Assembly: GCA_017403955.1 (NCBI GenBank)
Contig: JAFRDH010000007.1
Location: forward strand, 124,001-188,000
Length of the DNA: 64,000 nucleotides
Direction of reading: 5' to 3'
DNA from: Mogibacterium sp.
GTDB taxonomy: Bacteria; Bacillota; Clostridia; Peptostreptococcales; Anaerovoracaceae
Made by a program: the position numbers and the translations under genes. The notes under the pieces are model-generated. The model was not told the origin of the DNA and ran no database searches. It saw only the letters and a program-made list of their open reading frames with translations. Below are positions 19,218-28,237 of the stretch, one piece after another. Position 1 is the first letter of the stretch. Each line of letters begins with the position of its first letter.

Positions 19218-19285
19218 GATGCCATGAGCATACATAGTATGTTAAAATCATTAAGATAGGGGGAATAGCGGAAGGTATCGTAACT

Positions 19286-22200
19286 ATGAGAAATAACTGC
19301 AAAATGAAAAACGGAAGAAGAAAAGCCTGGCTGCTGGTTTTTCTTGCGTTTATTTTTGTTTTGCTGACGCAGGTCGTTAGTGCCGACGGAGAAGGAATAG
19401 TGTATAAAGACCCTGTTAAGGACAGGGACAATTATTCCACTGTTGTATATAACAGCACAAACGGTCTGGATATTTCTGAAGCGAACGATATTGCTGAAAC
19501 AAGAGACGGCTTTATCTGGATCGGAAACTATGCGGGTCTGATCAGATATGACGGTAACACTTTTGAACGTATGGACTCTACTACCGGAATCAGAACGGTC
19601 GAGTGTTTGCATGTAGATAAAAAAGACCGTCTCTGGATCGGCACCAATGATGATGGACTTGCAGTTATGGAACGCGGACAATTCCGCTTCTGGAAAGCTG
19701 AAGACGGTCTGCTCTCAAACAAAATCAATGACATTAGTGAATCTGATGATGGACTCATCTATATCGGTACGACAAGCGGCATGAGCTATATCCGTGAAGA
19801 CGATGAAGCTCTTGAAGTCACGCATGTTGATGACCCTAAGATAGCAAATGCATACATTGAGCGGAGCACTCTTGGAAGCGATGGACTTATATACTGCAAT
19901 ACCACGGAGGACGACATTTTCACCCTCCGCGATGGCAAACTGGTCGACTATGTAGATCACAATGCATCAGAATTCAGCGGAATCACCTGCATTTTCCAGG
20001 ACCCGGATGACCCGACCAAAACATATATAGGAACGGAGAGTTCTGATTTTTATCTCGGCGATCCGAGACTCGGACCTGAAGCTGCTGAGCTTATCGATAT
20101 CAAGCCGCTGACGAACGTTCTGGCCATTGAAAAATTCGGCAAATATATCTGGATAACCGGACGTAACGGAATCGGAGTGCTCGGGAGCAGAGGTTTCCAT
20201 TACATGAGAGACCTTCCGCTCAACAACTCTGTCAACTGTATGATGGAGGACTATGAGGGAAATCTCTGGTTCACATCTTCACGGCAGGGCGTGATGAAGA
20301 TAGTGCCTAATCGTTTCACCGATGTTTTCGAGCGTTATAGTCTTCCGAAAAACGTTGTTAATACCACATGTGTATATGACGGGAAATTGTTCATCGGAAC
20401 CGAGCTGGGTATTAACGTGATCGATTCAAATGGTGCGATGGATACATTCCCGCTCGACTCAGTCGAGATATCGGGTGCTGTGGATCAGACCGGGGCGGAC
20501 CTTATAAATATGCTTGAAGGTGTAAGGATACGTTCTATCATCCGGGACAGCAAAGGCGGATTGTGGATATCTACATGGAGATCACTGGGACTGCTTTACT
20601 ACAAAGACGGAAAGTTGAAGGTCATTACAGAAGCTGACGGACTTCCTTCAAACCATATCCGTGCAGTACATGAGACTCAGGACGGCAGGATGCTTGTAGT
20701 TTGTACCGGCGGGCTGGGTGTCATCAAAGATGGCAAGATCATTAAGACGTATGGACAGGCCGAAGGGATCGACAATCAGGAGAGTCTTACGGTATGTGAA
20801 GCGCCAAACGGGGACATCCTGCTTGGATCAAACGGATCCGGTATCTATGTCATCAACAAGGATGGTGTCAGGACAATAGGGACTGAAGATGGTCTGGAAT
20901 CCGGCATTATTATGCGTATCAAGCATGATGCAAAGAGACATGTCTTCTGGATCGTTACCGGCAACTCTATTGCATATATAAATGAGGATTATCAGGTCAC
21001 TCCGATAACCAAATTCCCTTATCCTGATAACTTCGATATGTTCGAAAACAGCAAAGGGGATATGTGGATCATCAGCAGTAATGGTATTTATATTATTTCT
21101 GCGGACGATCTTATTGCCAATGAAAAGGTCGAGCCGATCCATTACGGACATGAAAATGGTATACCGTACGATGCTACCAGTAATGCTTACAGTGAACTTA
21201 CCCCGGAAGGAAACCTGTACATATCCGGAAATGCGGGTGTCACAAAGGTAAACATCGAGAATCCGCTCGAGGTGATAAGTGACCTCAAGCAAGCTGTACC
21301 ATACATAGATATAGACGCCCAGCGCATTTATCCGGATGAAAACGGAAACTTTAGGATCTCTGCTGATATACATAAGCTGACAATATATGGATATGTATTC
21401 AATTATTCACTGACAGATCCGCTGGTATCATATCAGCTCGAAGGGTTTGACCCGAAACCGATCACTGTCCGCAGGAGTGAGCTCGGACCGATAACATATA
21501 CAAACCTTCATGGTGGGAGTTATACCTTCAATATGGAACTCAAGGATGCGATGGGCAGGGGCAGCAAAATGCTGTCTATTGCAATCGTCAAAGAGAAGGC
21601 ATTATATGAAGAGATAGGCTTCTATTTATTCATCTTCCTCGTTTTGAGTATAATTCTGGGAAAACTGGTCCAGAATTATGTCCACAAAAAGATGACTTCG
21701 CTCGAAGAAAAGCACCGCGAGCAGTCGAGGCGTGAGCGTGTCAATAATGAGCTTCAAATGGCAAATCGCATTCAGGCAAGCACGCTTCCTCACGACTTCC
21801 CGCCATTCCCTGAAAGACACGAATTCGATGTCTTTGCCAGCATGGATCCGGCAAGAGAAGTTGGCGGAGATTTCTACGACTTCTTCATGATCGATGATGA
21901 CCATCTGTGTCTTATCATAGCCGATGTCAGCGACAAAGGAATCCCTGCAGCGCTCTTCATGATGAACTCGAAGGTCATTCTCGAGAGCTTCTCGGCATTG
22001 GGACGTTCACCTGCGCAGATCCTCACAGACACTAATAAGAAGATCTGTTCCAACAATACGATGGAAATGTTCGTGACGGTATGGCTCGGTATCCTTGAAA
22101 TTTCAACAGGAAAACTCACTGCGGCGAATGCAGGACATGAATATCCTGTGATCGGACATGCAGGCGGAAACTTTGAACTTTTCAAAGACAAGCACGGCTT

Positions 22201-22495
22201 CGTGATCGGAGGCATGGACGATATCGTTTATAAAGAATACGAGTTGCAGCTCCAGCCAGGCGACAAGCTCTTCCTTTACACTGATGGTGTAACTGAAGCT
22301 ATGAATGCAGAGGATGAGATGTTCGGAGTCGACAGAATGCTCGATGCCCTTAATCAGGATATTGAGGCTGATCCTGAGCAGCTCCTCATCAATGTTGGAA
22401 AGGCAGTCGAAGAGTTCGTCAAAAATGCAGAGCAGTTCGATGACCTTACAATGCTGAGCATTGCGTATAAAGGACCGGAAGCGAATAATGACTGA
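19286..22495 (+). CDS. Reg_prop/Y_Y_Y sensor with SpoIIE-type PP2C phosphatase
   Basis: The 1069-aa protein has a signal-anchor segment (about 13-33) and an extracytoplasmic double beta-propeller of two-component-regulator repeats (units such as DGFIWIGNYAGLIRYDG, KDRLWIGTNDDGLAV, EGNLWFTSSRQGVMK). A Y_Y_Y domain (about 700-770), a membrane segment (about 775-797), a short coiled coil and a C-terminal SpoIIE-like PP2C domain follow, with VGGDFYDFF, IADVSDKGIPAALFM and LFLYTDGVTEAMNA. It should sense an external ligand and dephosphorylate a protein target inside, perhaps an anti-sigma-factor antagonist. Most Reg_prop proteins instead carry histidine kinase or GGDEF outputs. No target is encoded nearby. 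Confidence 0.9.
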   Translation: MRNNCKMKNGRRKAWLLVFLAFIFVLLTQVVSADGEGIVYKDPVKDRDNYSTVVYNSTNGLDISEANDIAETRDGFIWIGNYAGLIRYDGNTFERMDSTTGIRTVECLHVDKKDRLWIGTNDDGLAVMERGQFRFWKAEDGLLSNKINDISESDDGLIYIGTTSGMSYIREDDEALEVTHVDDPKIANAYIERSTLGSDGLIYCNTTEDDIFTLRDGKLVDYVDHNASEFSGITCIFQDPDDPTKTYIGTESSDFYLGDPRLGPEAAELIDIKPLTNVLAIEKFGKYIWITGRNGIGVLGSRGFHYMRDLPLNNSVNCMMEDYEGNLWFTSSRQGVMKIVPNRFTDVFERYSLPKNVVNTTCVYDGKLFIGTELGINVIDSNGAMDTFPLDSVEISGAVDQTGADLINMLEGVRIRSIIRDSKGGLWISTWRSLGLLYYKDGKLKVITEADGLPSNHIRAVHETQDGRMLVVCTGGLGVIKDGKIIKTYGQAEGIDNQESLTVCEAPNGDILLGSNGSGIYVINKDGVRTIGTEDGLESGIIMRIKHDAKRHVFWIVTGNSIAYINEDYQVTPITKFPYPDNFDMFENSKGDMWIISSNGIYIISADDLIANEKVEPIHYGHENGIPYDATSNAYSELTPEGNLYISGNAGVTKVNIENPLEVISDLKQAVPYIDIDAQRIYPDENGNFRISADIHKLTIYGYVFNYSLTDPLVSYQLEGFDPKPITVRRSELGPITYTNLHGGSYTFNMELKDAMGRGSKMLSIAIVKEKALYEEIGFYLFIFLVLSIILGKLVQNYVHKKMTSLEEKHREQSRRERVNNELQMANRIQASTLPHDFPPFPERHEFDVFASMDPAREVGGDFYDFFMIDDDHLCLIIADVSDKGIPAALFMMNSKVILESFSALGRSPAQILTDTNKKICSNNTMEMFVTVWLGILEISTGKLTAANAGHEYPVIGHAGGNFELFKDKHGFVIGGMDDIVYKEYELQLQPGDKLFLYTDGVTEAMNAEDEMFGVDRMLDALNQDIEADPEQLLINVGKAVEEFVKNAEQFDDLTMLSIAYKGPEANND

Positions 22496-22514
22496 TAGCA
22501 AAAGGTGATTTGTA

Positions 22515-22715
22515 ATGGACGCAAGAAAACGTACAGTTCTATTGAGCATAGCGAGCGGAGGCCTGTCTGTCGCAGGCCTGATCTTCATCCTGATTTCTAT
22601 TTTCGGACATGAAGACTCACAATGGCCATTGATCGCAGGCTTGTTCTTCGTAGTACTTGGCAGTCTGTTTAATGTGATAAACACCCTTCTGAACAAGAAA
22701 GAGAAAGACAAATAA
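22515..22715 (+). CDS. small two-span membrane protein
   Basis: The 66-aa product has two apolar segments (about 9-29 and 38-58) joined by GHEDSQWPL, and a lysine-rich tail (NKKEKEKDK-like). AAAGGTGAT precedes the start. It is 19 bp after the SpoIIE-type sensor and its stop overlaps the next start by one base (TAATG), so all three genes form one operon. Function unknown; similar small proteins are common next to signalling genes in Bacillota. Confidence 0.65.
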   Translation: MDARKRTVLLSIASGGLSVAGLIFILISIFGHEDSQWPLIAGLFFVVLGSLFNVINTLLNKKEKDK

Positions 22716-23092
22716 TGGGATATTACGATGAGCTCCCGGAGCTCGACATAAATGAACTTCTCGAAGAAACAAGTCTCATAAAGAATAAAGTACTGGTGGA
22801 TGTCAGAACACCTGAAGAATATCTTGAAGGTCACATCCCGGGAGCAATCAATATAGAAGCTAAACTCTGCAAACGGTCTAACCGTTCTGGTATCGAATCG
22901 ATTCTGACTGACAAAACCGCCCATGTATATATGTATTGCTTCAGCGGTGCAAGAAGCGGTATGGCCGCAGCCTTCCTGAGACAAATGGGCTATGACCGCG
23001 CTGAAAACATCGGCGGCTACAAAGACTACACCGGCCCGGTAAGCATCACCTCATGTGCCACCGGGTGTGTCAACGGGGACGGTTCTTTCTGA
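22715..23092 (+). CDS. rhodanese-like domain protein
   Basis: The 125-aa protein is a single rhodanese domain: VLVDVRTPEEYLEGHIPGAINI, then YMYCFSGARSGMAAAFLRQ with the active-site Cys in CFSGARSG, and MGYDRAENIGGY. It likely carries persulfide sulfur or acts in stress signalling. After the domain comes a tail, SITSCATGCVNGDGSF, whose last residues VNGDGSF and stop are encoded by a copy of the palindromic-ended repeat described at 23065-23097. The original C terminus was therefore probably altered by the repeat. Confidence 0.88.
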   Translation: MGYYDELPELDINELLEETSLIKNKVLVDVRTPEEYLEGHIPGAINIEAKLCKRSNRSGIESILTDKTAHVYMYCFSGARSGMAAAFLRQMGYDRAENIGGYKDYTGPVSITSCATGCVNGDGSF

Positions 23093-23097
23093 CACAC
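23065..23097 (+). repeat. palindromic-ended repeat copy R1
   Basis: Ends GTGTGTCA / TGACACAC are a perfect 8-bp inverted repeat around a core with GGGGACGGTTCT. The copy overlaps the last codons and stop of the rhodanese gene. Five more copies are in this window (31753, 39544, 43498, 45424 and, inverted, 46356). Confidence 0.85.
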
Positions 23098-23130
23098 TTT
23101 TCTGTGGCATTGGGGGCGGGGCTCCGGCAA

Positions 23131-23277
23131 TTTACTGTAAAAGTCGGCTGGAATTCGGCGAATTGTCATGAAATATCGTTAAAAACGGGCTTTTCGGAGC
23201 CTGTTTTGTTGATTTTACTGTAAAAAACGCATTATACGGTGGCTTTGACATGAAAAACCGCCAATTTTCATGACAAA
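23131..23277. repeat. dyad-rich intergenic region, gap 23093-23466
   Basis: This 374-bp gap holds two near-identical palindromes, TTTACTGTAAAA at 23131-23142 and TTTTACTGTAAAA at 23213-23225, flanking a terminator. A further imperfect inverted repeat TTTGACATGAAAA / TTTTCATGACAAA lies at 23244-23277, and TTGTCATGAAA (23163-23173) resembles its arms. No gene is visible. A weak promoter (TTCGAC, 17 bp, TAGAAT at 23412-23417) may serve the next gene. Confidence 0.5.
23182..23207 (+). terminator. probable terminator after the rhodanese operon
   Basis: Stem AAAACGGGC / GCCTGTTTT (one G-U pair), 8-base loop, followed by a T-rich stretch. It lies 90 bp after the rhodanese stop. Confidence 0.65.
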
Positions 23278-23466
23278 CAACTATATATCAAGAGATTTTT
23301 ACATTAAGCCCTGCAGATTGCTGCCGCCCCGGTTGGGCTGTCAGGTATCAAAAAAAGCAGATATGGATGAATATACGTACTTTCATGTTTCGACCACTAT
23401 TTGAAAAATGGTAGAATTAGAGAAAAGAGCAGAAGGATGATACTGAGATCATAAAGGAGGTACAGG

Positions 23467-24135
23467 ATGTTTGTTTTCTGGGGCGATGGATCGCAGACTG
23501 CGATGGACCTTGTGAACAGTATAGTTGTTCGCAGCACTGAGAATTTCAATTGGACATTTATCTTCATTCTTGCAGTAGTCTTCTATGTATACTGGTCGGA
23601 GATCAATAAGAAAAACTTCGAGGTAATCTATGCCGGCCTTGCGCTGTATGGGGTTCACTGGCTGTACGAGATCGGGAATGCGATCATCGGGCATGTGACC
23701 GGATATCCGCTTTGGTCGGTCAGCAATGAGTCGACAACGTTTATCCTGCTGATCGGTGTTTGCTGGGAACTCTCGATGATGTTCTCCCTCGCAGGAATCA
23801 TTTCGTTCAAAATGCTGCCGCAGGACCGTAACACCAGATATTTTGCCAAAGACGGTAAGGGTGGGATCAGCTGCAAGTTTGCAGGCGCGCTAAGTATGGC
23901 GCTTCTGTTCGCGCTTTTTGAATCCTTCCTCGCAGGCACATCGAATCACTCTTTTATCTGGGTATATAAATGGTGGGGCGTGCTGCCTGTCTTCATCACG
24001 ACTTATATACCGTTCTTCCTTGCCAGCAACTATGTGCCTGACATGAAGACGGCTAACAGGAAGCGGTTCCTGATCTCGGTGTGGGGACTGGTCGCAGTAC
24101 TGCTCATAATTCTCATACCAACAGGTATCATATGA
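23467..24135 (+). CDS. multi-span membrane protein, function unknown
   Basis: The 222-aa product has about six apolar segments (for example FIFILAVVFYVYW, FILLIGVCWELSMMFSLAGI and LISVWGLVAVLLIILI). Polar and aromatic residues lie between them, including VHWLYEIGNAIIGH. No family is recognised. AAAGGAGG precedes the ATG. It stands alone between the dyad-rich gap and the CAP-domain surface protein. Confidence 0.65.
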   Translation: MFVFWGDGSQTAMDLVNSIVVRSTENFNWTFIFILAVVFYVYWSEINKKNFEVIYAGLALYGVHWLYEIGNAIIGHVTGYPLWSVSNESTTFILLIGVCWELSMMFSLAGIISFKMLPQDRNTRYFAKDGKGGISCKFAGALSMALLFALFESFLAGTSNHSFIWVYKWWGVLPVFITTYIPFFLASNYVPDMKTANRKRFLISVWGLVAVLLIILIPTGII

Positions 24136-24137
24136 GG

Positions 24138-24166
24138 TTGTGTCGCCGGGAAACAATAGTTATCAT
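24138..24166 (+). promoter_or_regulatory. possible promoter for the CAP-domain protein
   Basis: TTGTGT (24138-24143), 17 bp, TATCAT (24161-24166), 60 bp before the start codon. The -35 element is weak. Confidence 0.4.
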
Positions 24167-24225
24167 ATATGGAAAGGGCCGTTTGGCGGCTGCATAAATC
24201 GTTGATTCAGAAGAGGAAAAGAAAA

Positions 24226-26127
24226 ATGTTTAAAAGTCGTAAATTGTATGCTTTATTATTGTCCCTTGCACTGGTGCTCGCATATATGCCTGTGATGGCT
24301 TTCGCGGGTGATGGTGTTGATCGCGCTAATGAGCCGAAAATCAGGGAGACAGATTGTGAAAAACCGGATGAAGGAAATTCGTTCGTATATCTTTCAGGAG
24401 AATTCAATTATCTCCCGAAGGACGAAATAATAGATTACATCAACGAGATAAGACTGGAAGCATGCGAAGAGGGTGTACCTAATCCGAACGACCCTTCAGT
24501 GAAGCTTGGGGTGAATGACTATAAACCGATCAAATGGTCATCAGATCTTGAATGGATCGCACAGACCAGGGCAGCTGAGGCTGTGGTTCATAGGGCTCAT
24601 GTCAGGCCAAACGGAAGTAGATGGAGCTCTATCTACTATAACGGTACTAAATCTCGAGCTGAGGATCTGGCATGGAACAGTACAGCGAATATCATCGGTG
24701 GAATAAACCAGTGGTATGACGAGAAGGAGGACTGGGTCGATCAGATATCTGACAAAGTGACCGGCCATTATACTTCGATCATCAATCCTAACTATAATTA
24801 CATCGGTATCGGTGCATTTGATCCTGACATCGGTTATGGTGCTGTTGCAGGTGAGCTCGGCATGAGTGTTAACGACAACGGTGAACAGACCGGCAGTTAT
24901 GGACAATATCACCAGATAATCGAAGTCCATAACTCTGCTCTGTCAGCAAAAGAAACGGATCCGGTCACTGTCCATGTAACTAAGGATGCAGAACTGGAGC
25001 TGACCGCTGAGACAACATATAAAAATGACCTTCCAGACCCATGGAGTACTGTCATTTGCGATGTCATTCCGATCGGTAATGCGGAGTGGAGAAGCACTGA
25101 CGAAACTGTAGCAACAGTCAGCGATTCAGGGATCGTAAACGGAGCAAATCCGGGAAATGCGACCGTCAAAGCAATGCTTAACGACATTGAGTATAGTTTT
25201 GACATCACTGTTGAAGACCACAAGGCATCAGCTCCGGTCAGGGAAAACGAAGTCGCTGCTGAATGCGAAAAAGACGGACACTATGACGAGGTCACATATT
25301 GTAAAGTCTGCGGTTCAGAGATTTCAAGAGAGACCAAACCGATCAATGCGCTTGGCCATATTTTTAAAGACGTAGAGGGTACTGCGGTTAAGCCGACTTG
25401 TACAGAGCCGGGTAAGAAGGCGGACAGAAAGTGCACAAGATGCGATAGCTTCATTGAAGGAGAGACTATAGAAGCGACCGGTCACAGAGCGGGAGAGGCA
25501 GTTTCTGAGAACGAAGTACCTGCTACGATCGAAGCCGAAGGCGGTTTTGACAGCGTTGTATATTGCTCGAATTGTCATGAGGAACTCAGCCGTACGCACA
25601 ATACGATCGACAGACTCATAGACCTGAATGGCGCAGCTGTTTCCGGGATTGGAGCGAAAGTGTATACCGGAAGAGCGCAGACGCAGGCAGTTGCGGTCGT
25701 ACTGGATGGTGAAAGACTGGCAGCAGGCGCTGACTATAAAGTTTCGTATAAGAACAACACAAACGTCGGAACAGCAACTTTGGTCGTAGAAGGAACCGGA
25801 AAATACGGCGGAAAGCTCACAAGGACTTTTGTCATCAACCCGAAGGGAACGACCCTCAGCAAACCGAAAGCCGCAAAGAAAGCTTTTACCGCAAAATGGA
25901 AAAAACAGGCGGTCCAGACAACGGGTTATGAGATCCAGTACGGTCTCAAGAAGAACTTCAAAGGCGCCAAAACGGTAGCTGTTAAGAAGGCAAGTGCTGT
26001 CTCCAAGAAAATATCAAAGCTCAAGGCAAAAAAGAAATATTACATCCGCATCCGTACATACAAGACCGTTGGCGGCAGAAAATACGTCTCAGCATGGAGC
26101 AGCGCAAAAACCGTCAAGACCAAATAG
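24226..26127 (+). CDS. secreted CAP-domain surface protein with Ig-like, Cys-repeat and fibronectin-like domains
   Basis: The 633-aa product has a signal peptide (MFKSRKLYALLLSLALVLAY, cleavage after AFA). Next comes a CAP/SCP domain (about 45-240, with INEIRLEACEEG, WIAQTRAAEAVVHRAHVRP and SGCs of the fold), then a BIG2-like unit (AEWRSTDETVATVSDSGIV). Two Cys-containing surface repeats of the type 'C..DG.YD.VTYC..C' follow, then a repeat with GTGKYGGKLTRTF, and a C-terminal fibronectin-like unit rich in lysine (GYEIQYGLKKNF, YYIRIRTYK). The ATG at 24226 has GAGGAAAAG upstream; an in-frame extension from 24169 lacks a ribosome site. It likely sits in the cell wall. Confidence 0.85.
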   Translation: MFKSRKLYALLLSLALVLAYMPVMAFAGDGVDRANEPKIRETDCEKPDEGNSFVYLSGEFNYLPKDEIIDYINEIRLEACEEGVPNPNDPSVKLGVNDYKPIKWSSDLEWIAQTRAAEAVVHRAHVRPNGSRWSSIYYNGTKSRAEDLAWNSTANIIGGINQWYDEKEDWVDQISDKVTGHYTSIINPNYNYIGIGAFDPDIGYGAVAGELGMSVNDNGEQTGSYGQYHQIIEVHNSALSAKETDPVTVHVTKDAELELTAETTYKNDLPDPWSTVICDVIPIGNAEWRSTDETVATVSDSGIVNGANPGNATVKAMLNDIEYSFDITVEDHKASAPVRENEVAAECEKDGHYDEVTYCKVCGSEISRETKPINALGHIFKDVEGTAVKPTCTEPGKKADRKCTRCDSFIEGETIEATGHRAGEAVSENEVPATIEAEGGFDSVVYCSNCHEELSRTHNTIDRLIDLNGAAVSGIGAKVYTGRAQTQAVAVVLDGERLAAGADYKVSYKNNTNVGTATLVVEGTGKYGGKLTRTFVINPKGTTLSKPKAAKKAFTAKWKKQAVQTTGYEIQYGLKKNFKGAKTVAVKKASAVSKKISKLKAKKKYYIRIRTYKTVGGRKYVSAWSSAKTVKTK

Positions 26128-26167
26128 TGACACTTCTGCGATCATTCTTTTCTGCCTCAGGGGGGCG

Positions 26168-26176
26168 TGCTATAAT
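26168..26176 (+). promoter_or_regulatory. extended -10 promoter for the TM2 protein
   Basis: TGCTATAAT gives an extended -10 element 38 bp before the TM2 gene; no good -35 box is seen. Confidence 0.6.
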
Positions 26177-26213
26177 ACGATTTGCAATTAATTGATTAGA
26201 TGAGGACTAAAAA

Positions 26214-26645
26214 ATGGTAACTGTACAAGATAGCAAAGCAAGCGCGATCGATGTTGAAATCGAAGATGCCGCTGAAGCAGAAAACATAGAATGGGAAGTT
26301 GAAAGCGAGCCGGCACCTATCCCGCAGGTAGTAGAACCGGAGGATCAATATTATCAGGAAGAGCCATATCAGCAGCCTTACTACGAGGACTATTCATATG
26401 GAAGGAAGCCCGCGAGGTTCTTCAACAAACACATCTTTACGTGGCTGTTCTCATTTTTCCTCGGGTTTTATGGCGCGGATAGGTTTGCCAGAGGTCAGAT
26501 CGGACTTGGATTGCTCAAACTCATGACCTTTGGCGGATTGGGCTTCTGGTATTTTGCAGACCTCTTCATCGCTTTTTCCAAGTCATATCCGTATAATGAC
26601 ACGGAATATCTTGCGTTCGATGCCTATGGCCGATACATAGATTGA
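26214..26645 (+). CDS. TM2 domain-containing protein
   Basis: The 143-aa product has an acidic, proline- and tyrosine-rich N-terminal half (about residues 1-60) and a TM2 domain from about 70 on: FTWLFSFFLGFYGADRFARG, then GLLKLMTFGGLGFWYFADL. TM2 proteins are two-span membrane proteins of unclear role, with a conserved Asp-Arg-Phe between the helices. The gene has its own promoter and terminator, so it is expressed alone. Confidence 0.88.
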   Translation: MVTVQDSKASAIDVEIEDAAEAENIEWEVESEPAPIPQVVEPEDQYYQEEPYQQPYYEDYSYGRKPARFFNKHIFTWLFSFFLGFYGADRFARGQIGLGLLKLMTFGGLGFWYFADLFIAFSKSYPYNDTEYLAFDAYGRYID

Positions 26646-26650
26646 TAAAA

Positions 26651-26686
26651 TGCCCCGTCCGCAGTTGGACGGGGCACTCTTCTTTT
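26651..26686. terminator. bidirectional terminator
   Basis: Stem TGCCCCGTCC / GGACGGGGCA with a 6-base loop and T-rich flank lies between the convergent TM2 gene and the minus-strand gene ending at 26698. Confidence 0.85.
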
Positions 26687-26697
26687 ATCCGACTATT

Positions 26698-27048
26698 CTA
26701 ATTGAATCCCATTTCTTTTTCATATACCGCTATGCCTTCGTCTTCAAGTTCCCGCATGATTTCCGGCGCACATTCATAGCACTCATTATAGTTGTTGATT
26801 ATGCTGTACAAGAAGCTGTTAGTGTCGTACCAGTAAACTCTTATGATCGGCGGGTCCATACTCAGACCTCTGAAAACCGAGACGTGGGAATAATTCTTTT
26901 TCTGCTTGAACCGATCCATTCCCTTGATGTTGTAGTAGTTAGGATCCGGGCAATACTTTTCCATTTGCCTTCTTGCCCAGTTATAAGCTGCAAGTCGTTT
27001 TCTTCTTTTTCGCTCTTTCTGTTTGTCATCCATGCTTTTGTTCTCCAT
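26698..27048 (-). CDS. hypothetical protein, basic N terminus
   Basis: The 116-aa product begins MENKSMDDKQKERKRRKRL, a strongly basic segment. A part rich in Tyr and Asn follows (YCPDPNYYNIKGMDRF, then PPIIRVYWYDTNSF and NNYNECYECAPEIM). I recognise no family. The start at 27048 has GGAAG 7 bp upstream; an in-frame extension to 27102 has no ribosome site. Composition and lack of a homologue suggest a lineage-specific gene. Confidence 0.5.
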   Translation of the reverse strand: MENKSMDDKQKERKRRKRLAAYNWARRQMEKYCPDPNYYNIKGMDRFKQKKNYSHVSVFRGLSMDPPIIRVYWYDTNSFLYSIINNYNECYECAPEIMRELEDEGIAVYEKEMGFN

Positions 27049-27141
27049 TTCTACTTCCAGAGAGATACGATGCACATGCATTATAGCACAGTGTTGCTGC
27101 ATTCAATAATATAGGGGGGACAGAGATCCGTGAAGCACCTC

Positions 27142-27170
27142 GTGACACGAATGGTGAGCACTGTTATAAT
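27142..27170 (+). promoter_or_regulatory. promoter for the WYL regulator
   Basis: GTGACA (27142-27147), 17 bp, TATAAT (27165-27170), followed by AAAGGAG and the start at 27201. Confidence 0.75.
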
Positions 27171-27200
27171 TGTGGGTAGAATCAGTAAAGGAGTTGTTCT

Positions 27201-28202
27201 ATGTCTAAAGAACGCAAGGGTGATAATCAGAAACTGAAGATGCTCTATCTGGTCAAGATTTTCTCGGAGGAGACGGATGATAATCATTTCCTCACGATGC
27301 CGGAGATCATCGCCAAACTCTCAGCTTATGGCGTGAACGCGGACCGCAAGACGATCTATCAGGATATCGCAGAACTCCGCAAATTCGGCTTTGATATTTT
27401 GACCCAGCAGGAAGGCCGCAACTATTACTATTTTCTCGGCAGCCGTGAGTTCGAACTGCCTGAACTGAAGCTTCTCGTGGATGCGGTCCAGTCATCCAGA
27501 TTCATCACGGACAAAAAGTCCGCCCAGCTGATCAAGAAGCTCGAATCGCTCGTCAGCCGTTACGAAGGCCGCAAACTCCACCGGCAGGTCATTATTGCCG
27601 GCAGAGTCAAAGCGATGAATGAGACGATTTACTACATTGTCGATAAGATCCATGAGGCGATCAGCGATGATAAACAGATCCGTTTCCGTTATTTCGACTG
27701 GAATCTGAAGAAGGAGATGGAGCCTCGTTATGACGGCAAATGGTACCAGCTGAGTCCGTGGGCGCTGATGTGGGACGATGAGAAATACTACCTTGTGGCG
27801 TATGATTCCAAGCACAAAGACATCATCCACTACCGCGTGGACAAAATGATGAATCTTGAGATACTTGAAGATGCCCGTGAAGGCAAAGAGGCTTTCAGGG
27901 AATTCAACATCGCGCGTTACACCAATACCCTTTTCGGTATGTATGCAGGCGATGAGACCAAAGTCACGCTTGAGGCGACGAACAATATGATCGGCGTTCT
28001 GATAGACAGATTCGGCAAAGATATTATTATAGCACCTGTCGATGAAGAGCATTTCCGCACGACCGTGACGGTCGCAGTCAGCAGCCATTTCTTCGGATGG
28101 ATCATGTCGCTCGGCGGTGACATTCGTATAGTCGGCCCGGACAAAGTAGTCGGGCAAATGGCAGACCTATTGCAACAATTGAGTGAACAATATAATGTTT
28201 GA
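27201..28202 (+). CDS. HTH/WYL-domain transcriptional regulator
   Basis: The 333-aa protein has an N-terminal winged helix (LTMPEIIAKLSAYGVNADRKTIYQDIAELRKFG), then a WYL domain with IRFRYFDWNLKKEME, YQLSPWALMWDDEKYYLVAYD and IIHYRVDKM. The WCX part follows (KVTLEATNNMIGVLIDRFG). WYL regulators bind small ligands or nucleic acids and often control stress or defence genes. No target is evident; the gene downstream at 28238 may be co-transcribed, as only 35 bp separate them. Confidence 0.92.
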   Translation: MSKERKGDNQKLKMLYLVKIFSEETDDNHFLTMPEIIAKLSAYGVNADRKTIYQDIAELRKFGFDILTQQEGRNYYYFLGSREFELPELKLLVDAVQSSRFITDKKSAQLIKKLESLVSRYEGRKLHRQVIIAGRVKAMNETIYYIVDKIHEAISDDKQIRFRYFDWNLKKEMEPRYDGKWYQLSPWALMWDDEKYYLVAYDSKHKDIIHYRVDKMMNLEILEDAREGKEAFREFNIARYTNTLFGMYAGDETKVTLEATNNMIGVLIDRFGKDIIIAPVDEEHFRTTVTVAVSSHFFGWIMSLGGDIRIVGPDKVVGQMADLLQQLSEQYNV

Positions 28203-28237
28203 TTGGCATAAGTTAACAACTATGAGAGGAGAGATCT

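Noticed and set aside
26650-27114. A plus-strand frame opposite the 26698-27048 gene
   Set aside because: It begins in the terminator hairpin and has no ribosome site.
27140-27160. GTGACAC near 27142 considered as a seventh copy of the palindromic-ended repeat
   Set aside because: The GGGGACGGTTCT core and the second end are missing; the bases fit the -35 element of the WYL promoter.
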